A stretch of DNA of 64,000 bases. It comes from CAZEAC01 sp964510065. Lineage in GTDB: Bacteria; Bdellovibrionota_C; UBA2361; CAIXSY01. The stretch's first letter is position 1; each line of letters opens with the position of its first letter. Both the position numbers and the translations under genes were made by a program. The stretch is from NCBI GenBank assembly GCA_964510065.1, contig CAZEAC010000005.1, forward strand, positions 1 to 64,000, given 5' to 3'. The notes beneath the pieces were generated by a model, which searched no databases, was not told the DNA's origin, and saw nothing but the letters and a program-made list of their open reading frames with translations. Shown one piece after another: positions 52,683 to 60,838 of this stretch.

Positions 52683-53207
52683 TTACCTGCGTCGAGGCGA
52701 GCTGCGTGCTTCTGGATTCGAGGAGCTCAATACTTTTGAAGTTTGGCTTTTTCGAAATTCCTTTAGTGCTGCACGAACCTTCTTGTCTTGAAGCGCCAGA
52801 ATAGAAGCTGCAAACAGTGCGGCATTCACTGCTCCGGAGTTTCCTATGGCGAATGTACCAACCGGAACCCCGCCTGGCATCTGGACAATAGAGAGCAGAG
52901 AATCAAGACCTTGCAGTGCGCGAGACTGCACCGGTACACCCAGAACGGGAAGGGTGGTTTTTGACGAAACCATTCCGGGAAGATGCGCGGCACCGCCAGC
53001 ACCGGCAATAATAACCTGAACACCGCGCGCTTCTGCTTTTTCGGCAAAGGAAAACATAGCATCTGGCGTGCGGTGCGCTGAGACGACTTTTGCTTCGTAG
53101 GGAATCTTAAGCTGTTTCAGAACAGCCACAGCTTCGCTCATTGTTTCCCAATCTGAGCGAGAGCCCATTATTACTGCAACGAGTGGTTTCATCGCCATTA
53201 TGTACAT
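52683..53207 (-). CDS. purE: N5-carboxyaminoimidazole ribonucleotide mutase
   Basis: A 174-residue mutase that rearranges N5-CAIR to CAIR. The class I signature is GSRSDWETMSEAVAVLKQL followed by VVSAHRTPDAMF, with GAGGAAHLPGMVSSKTTLPV after it; the SAHRTP histidine is catalytic. The ATG at 53192 (MKPLVAVIMGS) fits the family best, and the annotated ATG 53207 adds five residues. The C-terminal tail is longer than usual and ends with basic RSSPRRR. It heads the purE-purK-mla run. Confidence 0.94.
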   Translation of the reverse strand: MYIMAMKPLVAVIMGSRSDWETMSEAVAVLKQLKIPYEAKVVSAHRTPDAMFSFAEKAEARGVQVIIAGAGGAAHLPGMVSSKTTLPVLGVPVQSRALQGLDSLLSIVQMPGGVPVGTFAIGNSGAVNAALFAASILALQDKKVRAALKEFRKSQTSKVLSSSNPEARSSPRRR

Positions 53208-53388
53208 TAAAAGTTAATTGCGGATAACCTCAAACTACACTGTGCCTCATTTTAAGATATTGTCAAACCGAAGAGAGGCGGCTTTTCTCGTGACGCAAAT
53301 AGAACGATGCTTTGAAACTGCAGGGCTGTTCTCCTGATTAGGAATCGCGGCAATTTTGTGTCGGATCGGTTCATGCTAGCGTCGCAAC

Positions 53389-54921
53389 ATGAGTGACCTC
53401 CTTTTGGCGCTTGATCAGGGGACTACTGGGACTAGCGCTTCATTTTTTGACGCATCTTCGTTTGAACTTATAGCCTCCTGCAAAGAAGAGTTCCCGCAAA
53501 TTTATCCGCGTTCCGGGCATGTCGAACACGATCCCAATGCAATCTGGAAAAGTTTGCAGATTGCGCTCAGGCGATCGTGGGAGCAGGCGCAGAGCGTCAG
53601 GTCCTCGCTCACGCTTCGGAACATTGCGGCCATAGGTATAACTAACCAGCGCGAAACTGTGGTTGCCTGGAATCGGAGATCGGGCGAACTCGCGGGAAAT
53701 GCGATTGTCTGGCAAGATCGTCGCACCTCTGATTTCTGCTCAGCGTTAAAGAAAGATGAAGTAACTCGTAAAAAAATACTCAATCTTACCGGTCTTGTGT
53801 GTGATCCCTACTTCAGCGCGTCAAAAATGCGCTGGATGCTCGAGCACTATCCGAAGGCCGCCGAGTTTGAACGAAAAGGAGAATTAGTTTTTGGTACGGT
53901 GGACTCGTATCTCATATTTCTGCTATCCGGAGGCACATCGGTAGTCACCGAACATACAAATGCAAGCCGCACGATGGTATATGGACTTGCCGAAGGAAAA
54001 TATCATTCAGAACTTATGGCGCTGTTTGGAGTTTCTGAGGCGATGCTCCCCGAGATTTTACCAAGTGTCGGTCATTTCGCAAAAACCAAGGGCCTTTCAT
54101 TTCTGCCTGACGGTATTCCGATTACTGGATGTTTGGGCGATCAGCAGTCCGCGCTCTTTGGTCATGCCGCCACAACGAGCGGAAAGGGGAAAATAACTTA
54201 TGGCACGGGTGCTTTTTTACTTGTTGCGACCGGCTCCGACGTAAAGATCTCCGACCGCGGGATACTGACCACGGTCGCGCTGGCAACTGCTCGAGAACGA
54301 AGTTTCGCGCTCGAAGGGAGTGCATTTATTGCTGGAGCCGCGGTGCAGTTTATTCGCGATAACTTTGGCTGGATCAAGAATGCTTCTGAAGCCGAGGCGC
54401 TCGCGTTGAGCAGCGAGCGCGATCCGAGCCTCCTGTTTGTTCCGGCACTCGCAGGTCTTGGGGCGCCGTATTGGAATCCTAATGCAAAGGGGGCGCTCCT
54501 AGGGCTTTCGCGAGGGAGTAGCAAGAGTCAGATAATGCGCGCGGTGCTTGAGAGTATCGCGTTGCAGAATGTGTTGATTCTTCAGCTCATGCAGGAATGC
54601 AGCGGCACGATGCTGCAATCTCTTGGTGTTGATGGCGGAGCGGCGAAGAGTGACTATTTGATGCAGTTCCAAAGTGATATCGGTCCAGTTGAGTTGTTGC
54701 GCTCAAGTCATACTGAAATCACCGCCCTTGGTGCTGCACGAGCGGCGCTTCAAGGACTTGACCCTCAACGTGCTTTGCCGCGTCCCACGATTACAAGAAG
54801 TTTCGCTCCTAAAATGAATTCTTCCGAGGCACGATCGATTGTCAACAATTGGCGTAGCGCGGTCGAACTTATCGATAGCTACTATCGCGAAAGCTCAAAC
54901 TCGACCAGCAGCGGACGGTGA
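53389..54921 (+). CDS. glpK: Glycerol kinase
   Basis: A 510-residue FGGY-family kinase that makes sn-glycerol-3-phosphate from glycerol and ATP. LLLALDQGTTGTSASFFD is the N-terminal phosphate motif of GlpK, GITNQRETVVAW and AIVWQDRRT carry the glycerol-binding residues, and GKITYGTGAFLLVATG and DGGAAKSDYLMQFQSDI are in the C-terminal domain. No glpF or glpD is adjacent. Its 3' end overlaps the convergent YbhP-like gene by 40 bp. The product could feed pgsA, but this is only inference. Confidence 0.92.
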   Translation: MSDLLLALDQGTTGTSASFFDASSFELIASCKEEFPQIYPRSGHVEHDPNAIWKSLQIALRRSWEQAQSVRSSLTLRNIAAIGITNQRETVVAWNRRSGELAGNAIVWQDRRTSDFCSALKKDEVTRKKILNLTGLVCDPYFSASKMRWMLEHYPKAAEFERKGELVFGTVDSYLIFLLSGGTSVVTEHTNASRTMVYGLAEGKYHSELMALFGVSEAMLPEILPSVGHFAKTKGLSFLPDGIPITGCLGDQQSALFGHAATTSGKGKITYGTGAFLLVATGSDVKISDRGILTTVALATARERSFALEGSAFIAGAAVQFIRDNFGWIKNASEAEALALSSERDPSLLFVPALAGLGAPYWNPNAKGALLGLSRGSSKSQIMRAVLESIALQNVLILQLMQECSGTMLQSLGVDGGAAKSDYLMQFQSDIGPVELLRSSHTEITALGAARAALQGLDPQRALPRPTITRSFAPKMNSSEARSIVNNWRSAVELIDSYYRESSNSTSSGR

Positions 54922-55631
54922 TCTGATAGCGCACCGATCTTCTTTCCGCTAAGCACCGTCGCAGATATGGGTTTCATGCCTCGATAGTAAATTCTATCCA
55001 AGCGAAGTAGCGGAAAAATTCCCGGAAAGCTCCGCGCGTAGGTGCCGCGGTGACTCTTGAATGCTTCTTTGACACCGAGAGCATGCTCGATATGGCTCGA
55101 GGCTTCCTGCCGCCAATCATTGAAGTCACCGGCAATAATCACCGCTGAGCCGGGATCGAGCATGCTCGAGATGCGTTCTGCGATTGCGCTAAGCTGCTTC
55201 CTTCGACCAAGAGTAAAAAGGCTTAAATGCACCGAGAAACAGTGCAAGACACGACGTTCGGGAAGGATCTCGATTTTTGCGTGAAGCAAGCCACGCTGCT
55301 CAAAGTAGTTAGTAGAAAGATCAAAGTTTGACCAGTGAGTTATCGGAAATTTGCTTAAAAGTGCGTTTCCATGGTGCCCCTCGTCATACACCGCGTTTTT
55401 TCCGTAGGCATAGTGCGACCATACCTGGTCAGCAAGAAATTCAAACTGCGACGATCCGTGACCTTCAACAAAATGGCGCGAGTGGGCTCCGAGCACCTCT
55501 TGAAGGAACACCAGATCAAGATTTTGTTCCTTAAGAAGATCCTTCATTTCAGCGAGGACGAAGCGCCGATTAAAAATCGAAAAGCCTTTATGCATGTTGT
55601 AGGAAAGTGCTCGAATGATGGTCATAGCCAC
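54882..55631 (-). CDS. Endonuclease/exonuclease/phosphatase family protein, YbhP-like
   Basis: A 249-residue metal-dependent phosphodiesterase-fold protein. Core motifs are SYNMHKGFSIF, LVFLQEVLG, VIIAGDFNDWR and LSDHRPLLVEFE, which supply the Asn, Glu, Asp and His residues of the EEP fold. In E. coli ybhP is adjacent to clsB (ybhO); here it follows the ClsB-like gene with a 10-bp overlap, so the pairing is conserved. The substrate is unknown; a lipid or nucleic acid is possible. Confidence 0.85.
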   Translation of the reverse strand: MAMTIIRALSYNMHKGFSIFNRRFVLAEMKDLLKEQNLDLVFLQEVLGAHSRHFVEGHGSSQFEFLADQVWSHYAYGKNAVYDEGHHGNALLSKFPITHWSNFDLSTNYFEQRGLLHAKIEILPERRVLHCFSVHLSLFTLGRRKQLSAIAERISSMLDPGSAVIIAGDFNDWRQEASSHIEHALGVKEAFKSHRGTYARSFPGIFPLLRLDRIYYRGMKPISATVLSGKKIGALSDHRPLLVEFELSR

Positions 55632-56818
55632 CTCTTGAAGGCCAAGATAAGCCTTCCGATGAACGCCTGCAAAAATTTCCCTCGAAGGACTGAAGTATCT
55701 CGAAACTCGACGCTCGCTGCTATAGTGGCATCGAATTGCCGGGCAAGCTCTTCTCGATTCGACGCTTGGGTAAGTACTGCATCAACTTCAAGATCGTGAA
55801 CTATGCTTCGGTGATTAATATTCGAAGATCCAACCATCGCCCAGTCATCAAGCAACATCGTCTTTGCATGGAGAATGCTGGGAGTATAACGGTATACCTG
55901 GATGCGGCTTCGCGCGAGCGTGCGTTCGAAGGCCGAAGCCACCCAGGCCATAAAAAAAACATCCGAAGCCCCGGGCATAAGCACACGCACATCGAGTCCG
56001 CGCTTCGCTGCCGCGCGCAGTCCTCGTAGCAGTGAAACGGTGGGGACGAAATAGGGAGTGCAGATCCAAATTCGGCGCTCCGCGCGGCGAATCCGGCGAA
56101 GCAGGTTGTTGTTGTGATAGCGACGGAGTCGATAGGTGGCGTTAAGCCGAACTGCCGATCCACGAGATTGATTCAGAATCTTTTTAAACTCTTTTCGACG
56201 AGTGCGCTGGTGCGGGACTCGCCAGAGCCATATTTTTTCAAATGCAGCGCTGAGATATCGCACATCCGCGCCGCGCACTCGAAGTGCCGTATCACGCCAG
56301 GCTTTTTCCCCGCGCTGTGAGCGAGCGTGATCGTCGCTAATATTCATGCTTCCAAGCCAAGCCTGCTGTCCATCAACGATGATGACTTTACGGTGATCGC
56401 GTCGATTTAGGCCGGAGATCCAGCGCGCTGCCGAATATATTCCTGGCACCTTCGTCGAAAAGGCCTTCCAGAATATGGGATGGTAGACCTTACTCGGTAT
56501 GCCCGCGTCGACCAATCGAGTACCCTGCCTATGTGGCCAACGCGGCGTGCCGACTCCATCAACCAGTACTCGAATCTTGACGCCGCGACGATGCGCTTCA
56601 AGGAGCCCATCAACAATTTTTCCCGCGATAGTATCATCGGCAAAAATATAGACCTCAAGCTCAATGCTTAGGCGGGCAGCTGCTATTGCGCCAAGAATGC
56701 TTTCGTAATAGCTATCGCCATCAGTGAAAAGCTGCTCTTCCTCCCAACGCGGAGATTGTGCGGTATCGTAGTTTGCCACCTTCCAATTATAACCGAGCCG
56801 CATAGCAGCGGTAAACAT
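55622..56818 (-). CDS. Cardiolipin synthase-like phospholipase D family protein (ClsB-like)
   Basis: A 398-residue protein with two HKD motifs: DHRKVIIVDGQQAWLGSMNI in the first half and HAKTMLLDDWAMVGSSNINH in the second. Each HxKxxxxD contributes to one active site. There is no N-terminal membrane helix, as in ClsB rather than ClsA. Members join two phospholipid molecules to make cardiolipin or use other alcohols. The ATG at 56818 gives 398 residues, and ATG 56803 is an alternative. It is co-transcribed with the YbhP-like gene. Confidence 0.88.
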   Translation of the reverse strand: MFTAAMRLGYNWKVANYDTAQSPRWEEEQLFTDGDSYYESILGAIAAARLSIELEVYIFADDTIAGKIVDGLLEAHRRGVKIRVLVDGVGTPRWPHRQGTRLVDAGIPSKVYHPIFWKAFSTKVPGIYSAARWISGLNRRDHRKVIIVDGQQAWLGSMNISDDHARSQRGEKAWRDTALRVRGADVRYLSAAFEKIWLWRVPHQRTRRKEFKKILNQSRGSAVRLNATYRLRRYHNNNLLRRIRRAERRIWICTPYFVPTVSLLRGLRAAAKRGLDVRVLMPGASDVFFMAWVASAFERTLARSRIQVYRYTPSILHAKTMLLDDWAMVGSSNINHRSIVHDLEVDAVLTQASNREELARQFDATIAASVEFRDTSVLRGKFLQAFIGRLILAFKRWL

Positions 56819-56842
56819 GGACTGTCGATTTTCAGCATGCGC

Positions 56843-57286
56843 CTACTTGCCGCATTCCGAGCGTAGCTCGTACGGTGCATATAGCTTCCAATAGGCAAAG
56901 TCAGTGGAAGCAAGATCCAAGTCGAGAACGATGATTTTTGTTTCCCTTTGAGCATTTGGAACTTTCCACCACTGTCCATGAAAACAAACGTAATGGTCCG
57001 CCTGAGCGCCACGACAGCTCCCAAAGAATGAATAGGAGTCAAGCGTAATTCCCCATGTGGAAATCGAAAATGCGCCGACAGAATTTGTTGAAGTAGCTTT
57101 CGTGGAGAGATGTCGTTTGCCCTCTCCCTCTGCTCCAACACAGCGCTGAGATGACTCGAGTATTACTTTGGCGTTTGCTACCGGCAAACCATATGAATCG
57201 ACGACGAGCCCTCGAAAGCCCAGATAGTATGGGTTGGGCCAGCAGCCGCTGAGCACAAACGCTAAAAGTAGGCAAACTATTCGCAT
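56843..57286 (-). CDS. Small lipoprotein with a carboxypeptidase-regulatory-like fold
   Basis: About 147 residues from ATG 57286, with AAGGAA as ribosome site. The signal peptide RIVCLLLAFVLSGC has a clear lipobox. The mature start FRGLVVDSYGLPVANAKVIL matches the CarboxypepD_reg/transthyretin-like beta module found in many surface lipoproteins. Cysteines at QRCVG, GSCRG, YVCFH and SECGK may form disulfides. A frame start at 57319 is upstream of the lipoprotein leader and rejected. It is divergent from the 57311 gene. Confidence 0.7.
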   Translation of the reverse strand: MRIVCLLLAFVLSGCWPNPYYLGFRGLVVDSYGLPVANAKVILESSQRCVGAEGEGKRHLSTKATSTNSVGAFSISTWGITLDSYSFFGSCRGAQADHYVCFHGQWWKVPNAQRETKIIVLDLDLASTDFAYWKLYAPYELRSECGK

Positions 57287-57310
57287 AATATTTCCTTGAT
57301 TCTTGACCGA

Positions 57311-57949
57311 ATGACGCAATTTTCGCCAGAACTACTTTTGAAGTTTTATAGGAGTGGTACATTACTACCATTCACGAAAAGTGGATGTGAGCTGGTGATC
57401 GTATCGTATGCAGGACGGATTTTTATGGCAAATGTTTCCACTCCATTGAGGTTCCCCTGTCTTATGTGTTTTGGGAGCAGGCTCTTTGCGCTTACCGCGG
57501 ATGAGTTCACGAAAGCACTTGCCCCTACCTATCGAGGCAATTTTGATTTTCGATTTAAGTTGTTGCCGAGTCCGACAGGTCACCACCCACCGCGATGGAT
57601 CTTAGAAAGCAGCGGCAGAATTAGAATGATTACTTGTAAGTCGATCGTCAACAGCTGGGCTATCAAACTTCGTTGGCTCTGGGATTTCACTCGTGCGCAT
57701 TGCGAGGTCTCGGAGCCTATCTCCACAAAGGTCTCTGAATTTTTGGTACTACTTGCGGAGCTAAAAGATTCTGGATCTCCTCCTCGTGTGCGTTTGGCTC
57801 GAAGCGTAGTTGCGTCGATGCCTTCGGACGAGTTGCTCGACGAGCGCGTATTTAGATTAATTTGGAAGGATGCGGGGTTTGACGTGGCAGATGCGGAATG
57901 GGGGAAGACTTTTCCTTCTGGTGCAAATGGGACTCGCCTTCGCCTTTAG
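57311..57949 (+). CDS. Hypothetical protein
   Basis: A 212-residue protein with no recognised family. It opens MTQFSPELLLKFYRSGTLLP and has a mix of strands and helices (CELVIVSYAGRIFMANV, FDFRFKLLPSP), four scattered cysteines and no signal peptide. TTG at 57296 would add five residues, and neither start has a good ribosome site. Divergent from the small lipoprotein gene, 24 bp apart. The frame is long and the composition looks coding, so it is kept at low confidence. Confidence 0.45.
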   Translation: MTQFSPELLLKFYRSGTLLPFTKSGCELVIVSYAGRIFMANVSTPLRFPCLMCFGSRLFALTADEFTKALAPTYRGNFDFRFKLLPSPTGHHPPRWILESSGRIRMITCKSIVNSWAIKLRWLWDFTRAHCEVSEPISTKVSEFLVLLAELKDSGSPPRVRLARSVVASMPSDELLDERVFRLIWKDAGFDVADAEWGKTFPSGANGTRLRL

Positions 57950-58276
57950 CTAAAATTTGAGGCCGCAATTCACGCTAACGAAGTTGGTAATCTGTCCCTT
58001 ACAATGGGAGCTAGCCAGAACGAAACTGACAACTAAGCCGTCGGTCGATTTCAGATATTTCTTGTGCAAGTGCGCTGCGACCATGCCGGCAACGGCACGA
58101 TGGGTCGTGATTTGGACCATTGCTGCCGAATTCCTGTTCTTATCTCTGGTAAGGAGTTACAGTCTAGAAGCGTTACCATACAACAATCGATAGCTTCTTT
58201 TTTTTGCTTTTACTCTCACCGAGTGACGGTTAGACAGGTTTCTGACAGAACTTGAATCGACTGTTGTTGGTAATAA
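57950..58276. other. Intergenic stretch before the lytic transglycosylase gene
   Basis: The 327 bases between the hypothetical gene and the convergent transglycosylase gene contain only short frames (57957-58193) with no ribosome site or recognisable protein. No repeat, terminator or RNA gene was recognised. Confidence 0.4.
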
Positions 58277-58894
58277 TTACCCATTCTTAGCGCGATAGGC
58301 ACCTTCAAGTGACACCACTTTGCGCACGTAGTCTCTCGTTTCAGCAAATGGTGGAATGCCACCATAACGATCAACAGTCTGAGGGCCTGCGTTGTAGGCG
58401 GCTAGTGCTAAATTCAAGTTGCCGCGATACTTCTGAAGTAAGCCCGCAAGGTAGCGTGTTCCACCCAAAATGTTTTGCTGCGGTACCCACGGATTCCTGA
58501 CGCCAAGATCGCGAGCAGTTTCTGGCATAAGCTGCATAAGTCCCATCGCGCCTTTCCGAGACTTGGCGTAGGGGTCAAATCTTGACTCGGCGTGAATAAC
58601 GGCGCGTATTAAACTTGGCGTCACGCCGTGGCGCTCTGAAGCATCGGCGATAAGCGGTGCATACTCGCGCTGGAATAATCGACTTCGAGCGCGGCGCATG
58701 CTGTTGTAGCGCGAAAAAGTTGTACTTCCGGCTCGGAAGACTGCCGAGCGTTGGTCGGGCCGCGGTTTACGATTAGTAAATGTAATTGAGCCGTCCGAGT
58801 TCTTGATGACATAGATTTCTGCGTGCAGCGCAGTGACAATGGCCAAAGTTCCAACGGTTACACCAAAAATAGTCAACAATAAGCGGCGCAACAT
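58277..58894 (-). CDS. Lytic transglycosylase (SLT domain)
   Basis: A 205-residue exported murein hydrolase. A signal peptide (LLLTIFGVTVGTLAIVTALH then AEI) precedes a short DUF4124-like segment (YVIKNSDGSITFTNRKPRPD). The SLT domain carries RAVIHAESRFDPYAKSRKGA, with the catalytic Glu in HAES, then MGLMQLMPETARDLGV and LALAAYNAGPQTVDRYGGIP. It cleaves between MurNAc and GlcNAc, forming 1,6-anhydro ends. The gene is monocistronic here. Similar enzymes support wall remodelling for pili, flagella and secretion systems. Confidence 0.9.
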   Translation of the reverse strand: MLRRLLLTIFGVTVGTLAIVTALHAEIYVIKNSDGSITFTNRKPRPDQRSAVFRAGSTTFSRYNSMRRARSRLFQREYAPLIADASERHGVTPSLIRAVIHAESRFDPYAKSRKGAMGLMQLMPETARDLGVRNPWVPQQNILGGTRYLAGLLQKYRGNLNLALAAYNAGPQTVDRYGGIPPFAETRDYVRKVVSLEGAYRAKNG

Positions 58895-59130
58895 ACGCTC
58901 CTAGAATCTCATCGTACCTTCTTTGATGATATACCAGATTAAGAAGGTTTGCCTTGATTGCGAGTTGGTGATCTTTCTTTTCCGTGCAAAGAGAAAAAGC
59001 TTCGTAAAATCAATATGTTAATGGACTGCTAATTGACTACTCATTAAGTGTAGGTAGCTTTCTCCTCTACTCACTCAAAATGAGTATTTGGGTTGCCTGG
59101 AGTTATTGAGTCGTTAACTGGTTTCAAGTA

Positions 59131-60411
59131 TCAGCCACGAAAGCGCCGCTCCTCGGTCCAAGCCTCAAGCGCTGATGTTGCGACAGCCGATTTTGAAAGT
59201 CCGCGTAGCATAATGCAATGTAGGTTTCCACCGCGCTCGTAAAATCCCTCTTCGCTGACCATAGTTACCTTTATGCCGAGAGACTCCAATCGTTCGCGCG
59301 CAAGGGCATCAGAGCTTCTCGCTGATGCGGCGTCGGATTGAAATAGTGGAAAAAGATAGTGTCGCGACCTTCTAAAGGAATCGTAAAAGAGTACGCCGTT
59401 TAAAATAGATTGTGTCCGTGCCACCCGCGCGGGATGCATAGGCAGATGCGCCATTTGAAACCCGTGAGTTACGAGCTGGCGCTGCATTGTTATGAGTTCA
59501 CTAAGGAGCTCAGCTTGCTGTTTCGGGCCAAGCTGCGCGCGCATACGTGCGGCGCGACCTCCTCCGTCACGACGACGTGAGTTACCAGCGCGATTCGATC
59601 GATACCGGCTCAGGTCCGCGGCCCCAGGCCAGCTTCCCGAATCGAGCGTCGCCAATACTCCGTCTTCAAGTGGAAGGAAGAGTTGGTCGAGATGAAAAAG
59701 CATCCGATTCTGCGGCAGGAAAGCGCCGTCGTTATTGCGTCTGCCAAGAATGAGGACCTCGTCAGCATTGAAGCTTAGCCGCATTATCTCTCGGTAGGCC
59801 GACTCGTCGAGCACTTCGCCAGCTCGCGCAAAGCGCGCAGCGCTTTCGATGAAGGAGTCAGCGCCGACTAGAACATAACGCAGAGCAGCGGAGTTCCTCG
59901 CGAGCAGCACATTTCCGCCGGCGAATTCGAGCGGCGAGCGAACGACGTTCAGATTAAGCAGCTTGGCTAGTTTTTCGATGACTCTATTCCCTGGAGCCTC
60001 TGGTGGATAACGTTTCTCTCCGGCATAGGTGAGTGGGAGTAGCACCGAGTTGCCAGCGCCTTTTGCATAATCTTGCGCCCACGAAGTAAAACTCGTGCTC
60101 TGAATATTGAGGTATGAAATGCGCGATGGAAATAGAAAGCTCCGCGCAAGTTTGTCCCTCAGCGAGCCCTGCCGATACGCAACTACAACTGAGGTTGAAC
60201 GCGGAAGCGCTCGTTCCAGGTTGGCGATTGTTGAAAGCTCGCTCCGATTTTCGTTCGTGGCCATCAGCACGACCCGTTCCAAGGAGTCTTCATATTCTGG
60301 AACGAACGGAAGCATCTGCTCTTTGTGGTAGAATTGCTCTCGCGAACTCGCTACCATCGAGGGTCTAGCCACGCACCCAGTGAGCAGGAAAACTAGTAAT
60401 AAAAAACGCAT
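59131..60411 (-). CDS. Lipoprotein with an agmatine-deiminase-like (guanidine-modifying enzyme) fold
   Basis: About 426 residues from ATG 60411. MRFLLLVFLLTGC is a lipoprotein leader. The mature part follows the order of peptidyl-arginine/agmatine deiminases: WAQDY near 111 (W-x-[RQ]-D), FAGGN near 163 (acidic or substitute plus GGN), HLDQL near 240 (catalytic His) and GGNLHCIM near 394-401 (catalytic Cys at about 399). A Gly/Arg-rich segment (GNSRRRDGGGRAARMRA) is inserted in the middle. Known members are cytoplasmic enzymes that hydrolyse guanidino groups; a lipid-anchored member would act in the envelope. In the first site the usual Glu/Asp of 'EGGN' is replaced by Ala. An upstream ATG (60474) precedes the leader and is rejected. 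Confidence 0.5.
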   Translation of the reverse strand: MRFLLLVFLLTGCVARPSMVASSREQFYHKEQMLPFVPEYEDSLERVVLMATNENRSELSTIANLERALPRSTSVVVAYRQGSLRDKLARSFLFPSRISYLNIQSTSFTSWAQDYAKGAGNSVLLPLTYAGEKRYPPEAPGNRVIEKLAKLLNLNVVRSPLEFAGGNVLLARNSAALRYVLVGADSFIESAARFARAGEVLDESAYREIMRLSFNADEVLILGRRNNDGAFLPQNRMLFHLDQLFLPLEDGVLATLDSGSWPGAADLSRYRSNRAGNSRRRDGGGRAARMRAQLGPKQQAELLSELITMQRQLVTHGFQMAHLPMHPARVARTQSILNGVLFYDSFRRSRHYLFPLFQSDAASARSSDALARERLESLGIKVTMVSEEGFYERGGNLHCIMLRGLSKSAVATSALEAWTEERRFRG

Positions 60412-60501
60412 TGCGATTACTCTTATAGCCCTGCGTTGTAAGCTTTTCAGCGTTGACCGGCAATAGGCCGTCATCTGCCCGAGGCAAATTTTTTGCGTGT
60501 A

Positions 60502-60532
60502 TTGACCTGTGCTCCCCCGATCAGACTATAAT
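60502..60532 (+). promoter_or_regulatory. Candidate sigma-70 promoter giving a leaderless transcript
   Basis: TTGACC at 60502-60507 and TATAAT at 60527-60532 are 19 bp apart, longer than the ideal 17. The ATG of the next small gene is at 60538, at or next to the expected transcription start, so its mRNA would have almost no leader. Confidence 0.45.
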
Positions 60533-60537
60533 TATAT

Positions 60538-60744
60538 ATGCACGACCATGAGGAAAAGTCAGCGTTAAGCCGTCGAATACAAGAGGTAAAGGACGCAACG
60601 CTTAATGCGGCGGAGCGGCGACAGGGAGCCGACAAGCGCCTTCCACAGCCACTTTTCTGGTCGCTCTTTCATGCCGAATTGGCCGAGATAAAGCAGCAGA
60701 AGGCAATTCGGCGGCTTCTTGATTCCGTTTTGATCCCTAAGTAA
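60538..60744 (+). CDS. Small hypothetical protein upstream of prfC
   Basis: A 68-residue, highly charged, probably helical protein (DHEEKSALSRRIQEVKDATL, then LNAAERRQGADKRLPQPLFW and HAELAEIKQQKAIRRLLDSV). There is no recognised family and no signal peptide. No Shine-Dalgarno sequence lies before the ATG; the promoter instead abuts it. It precedes prfC by about 95 bp on the same strand. Confidence 0.5.
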   Translation: MHDHEEKSALSRRIQEVKDATLNAAERRQGADKRLPQPLFWSLFHAELAEIKQQKAIRRLLDSVLIPK

Positions 60745-60838
60745 CCTCATGCAAATAACGTTGGGACTAGAGCGCCGTGTTTCGGAGGCATGCGCTGATC
60801 GGTCTAGGCAATCAATTTACGAGTTCCGGATGTAAACC

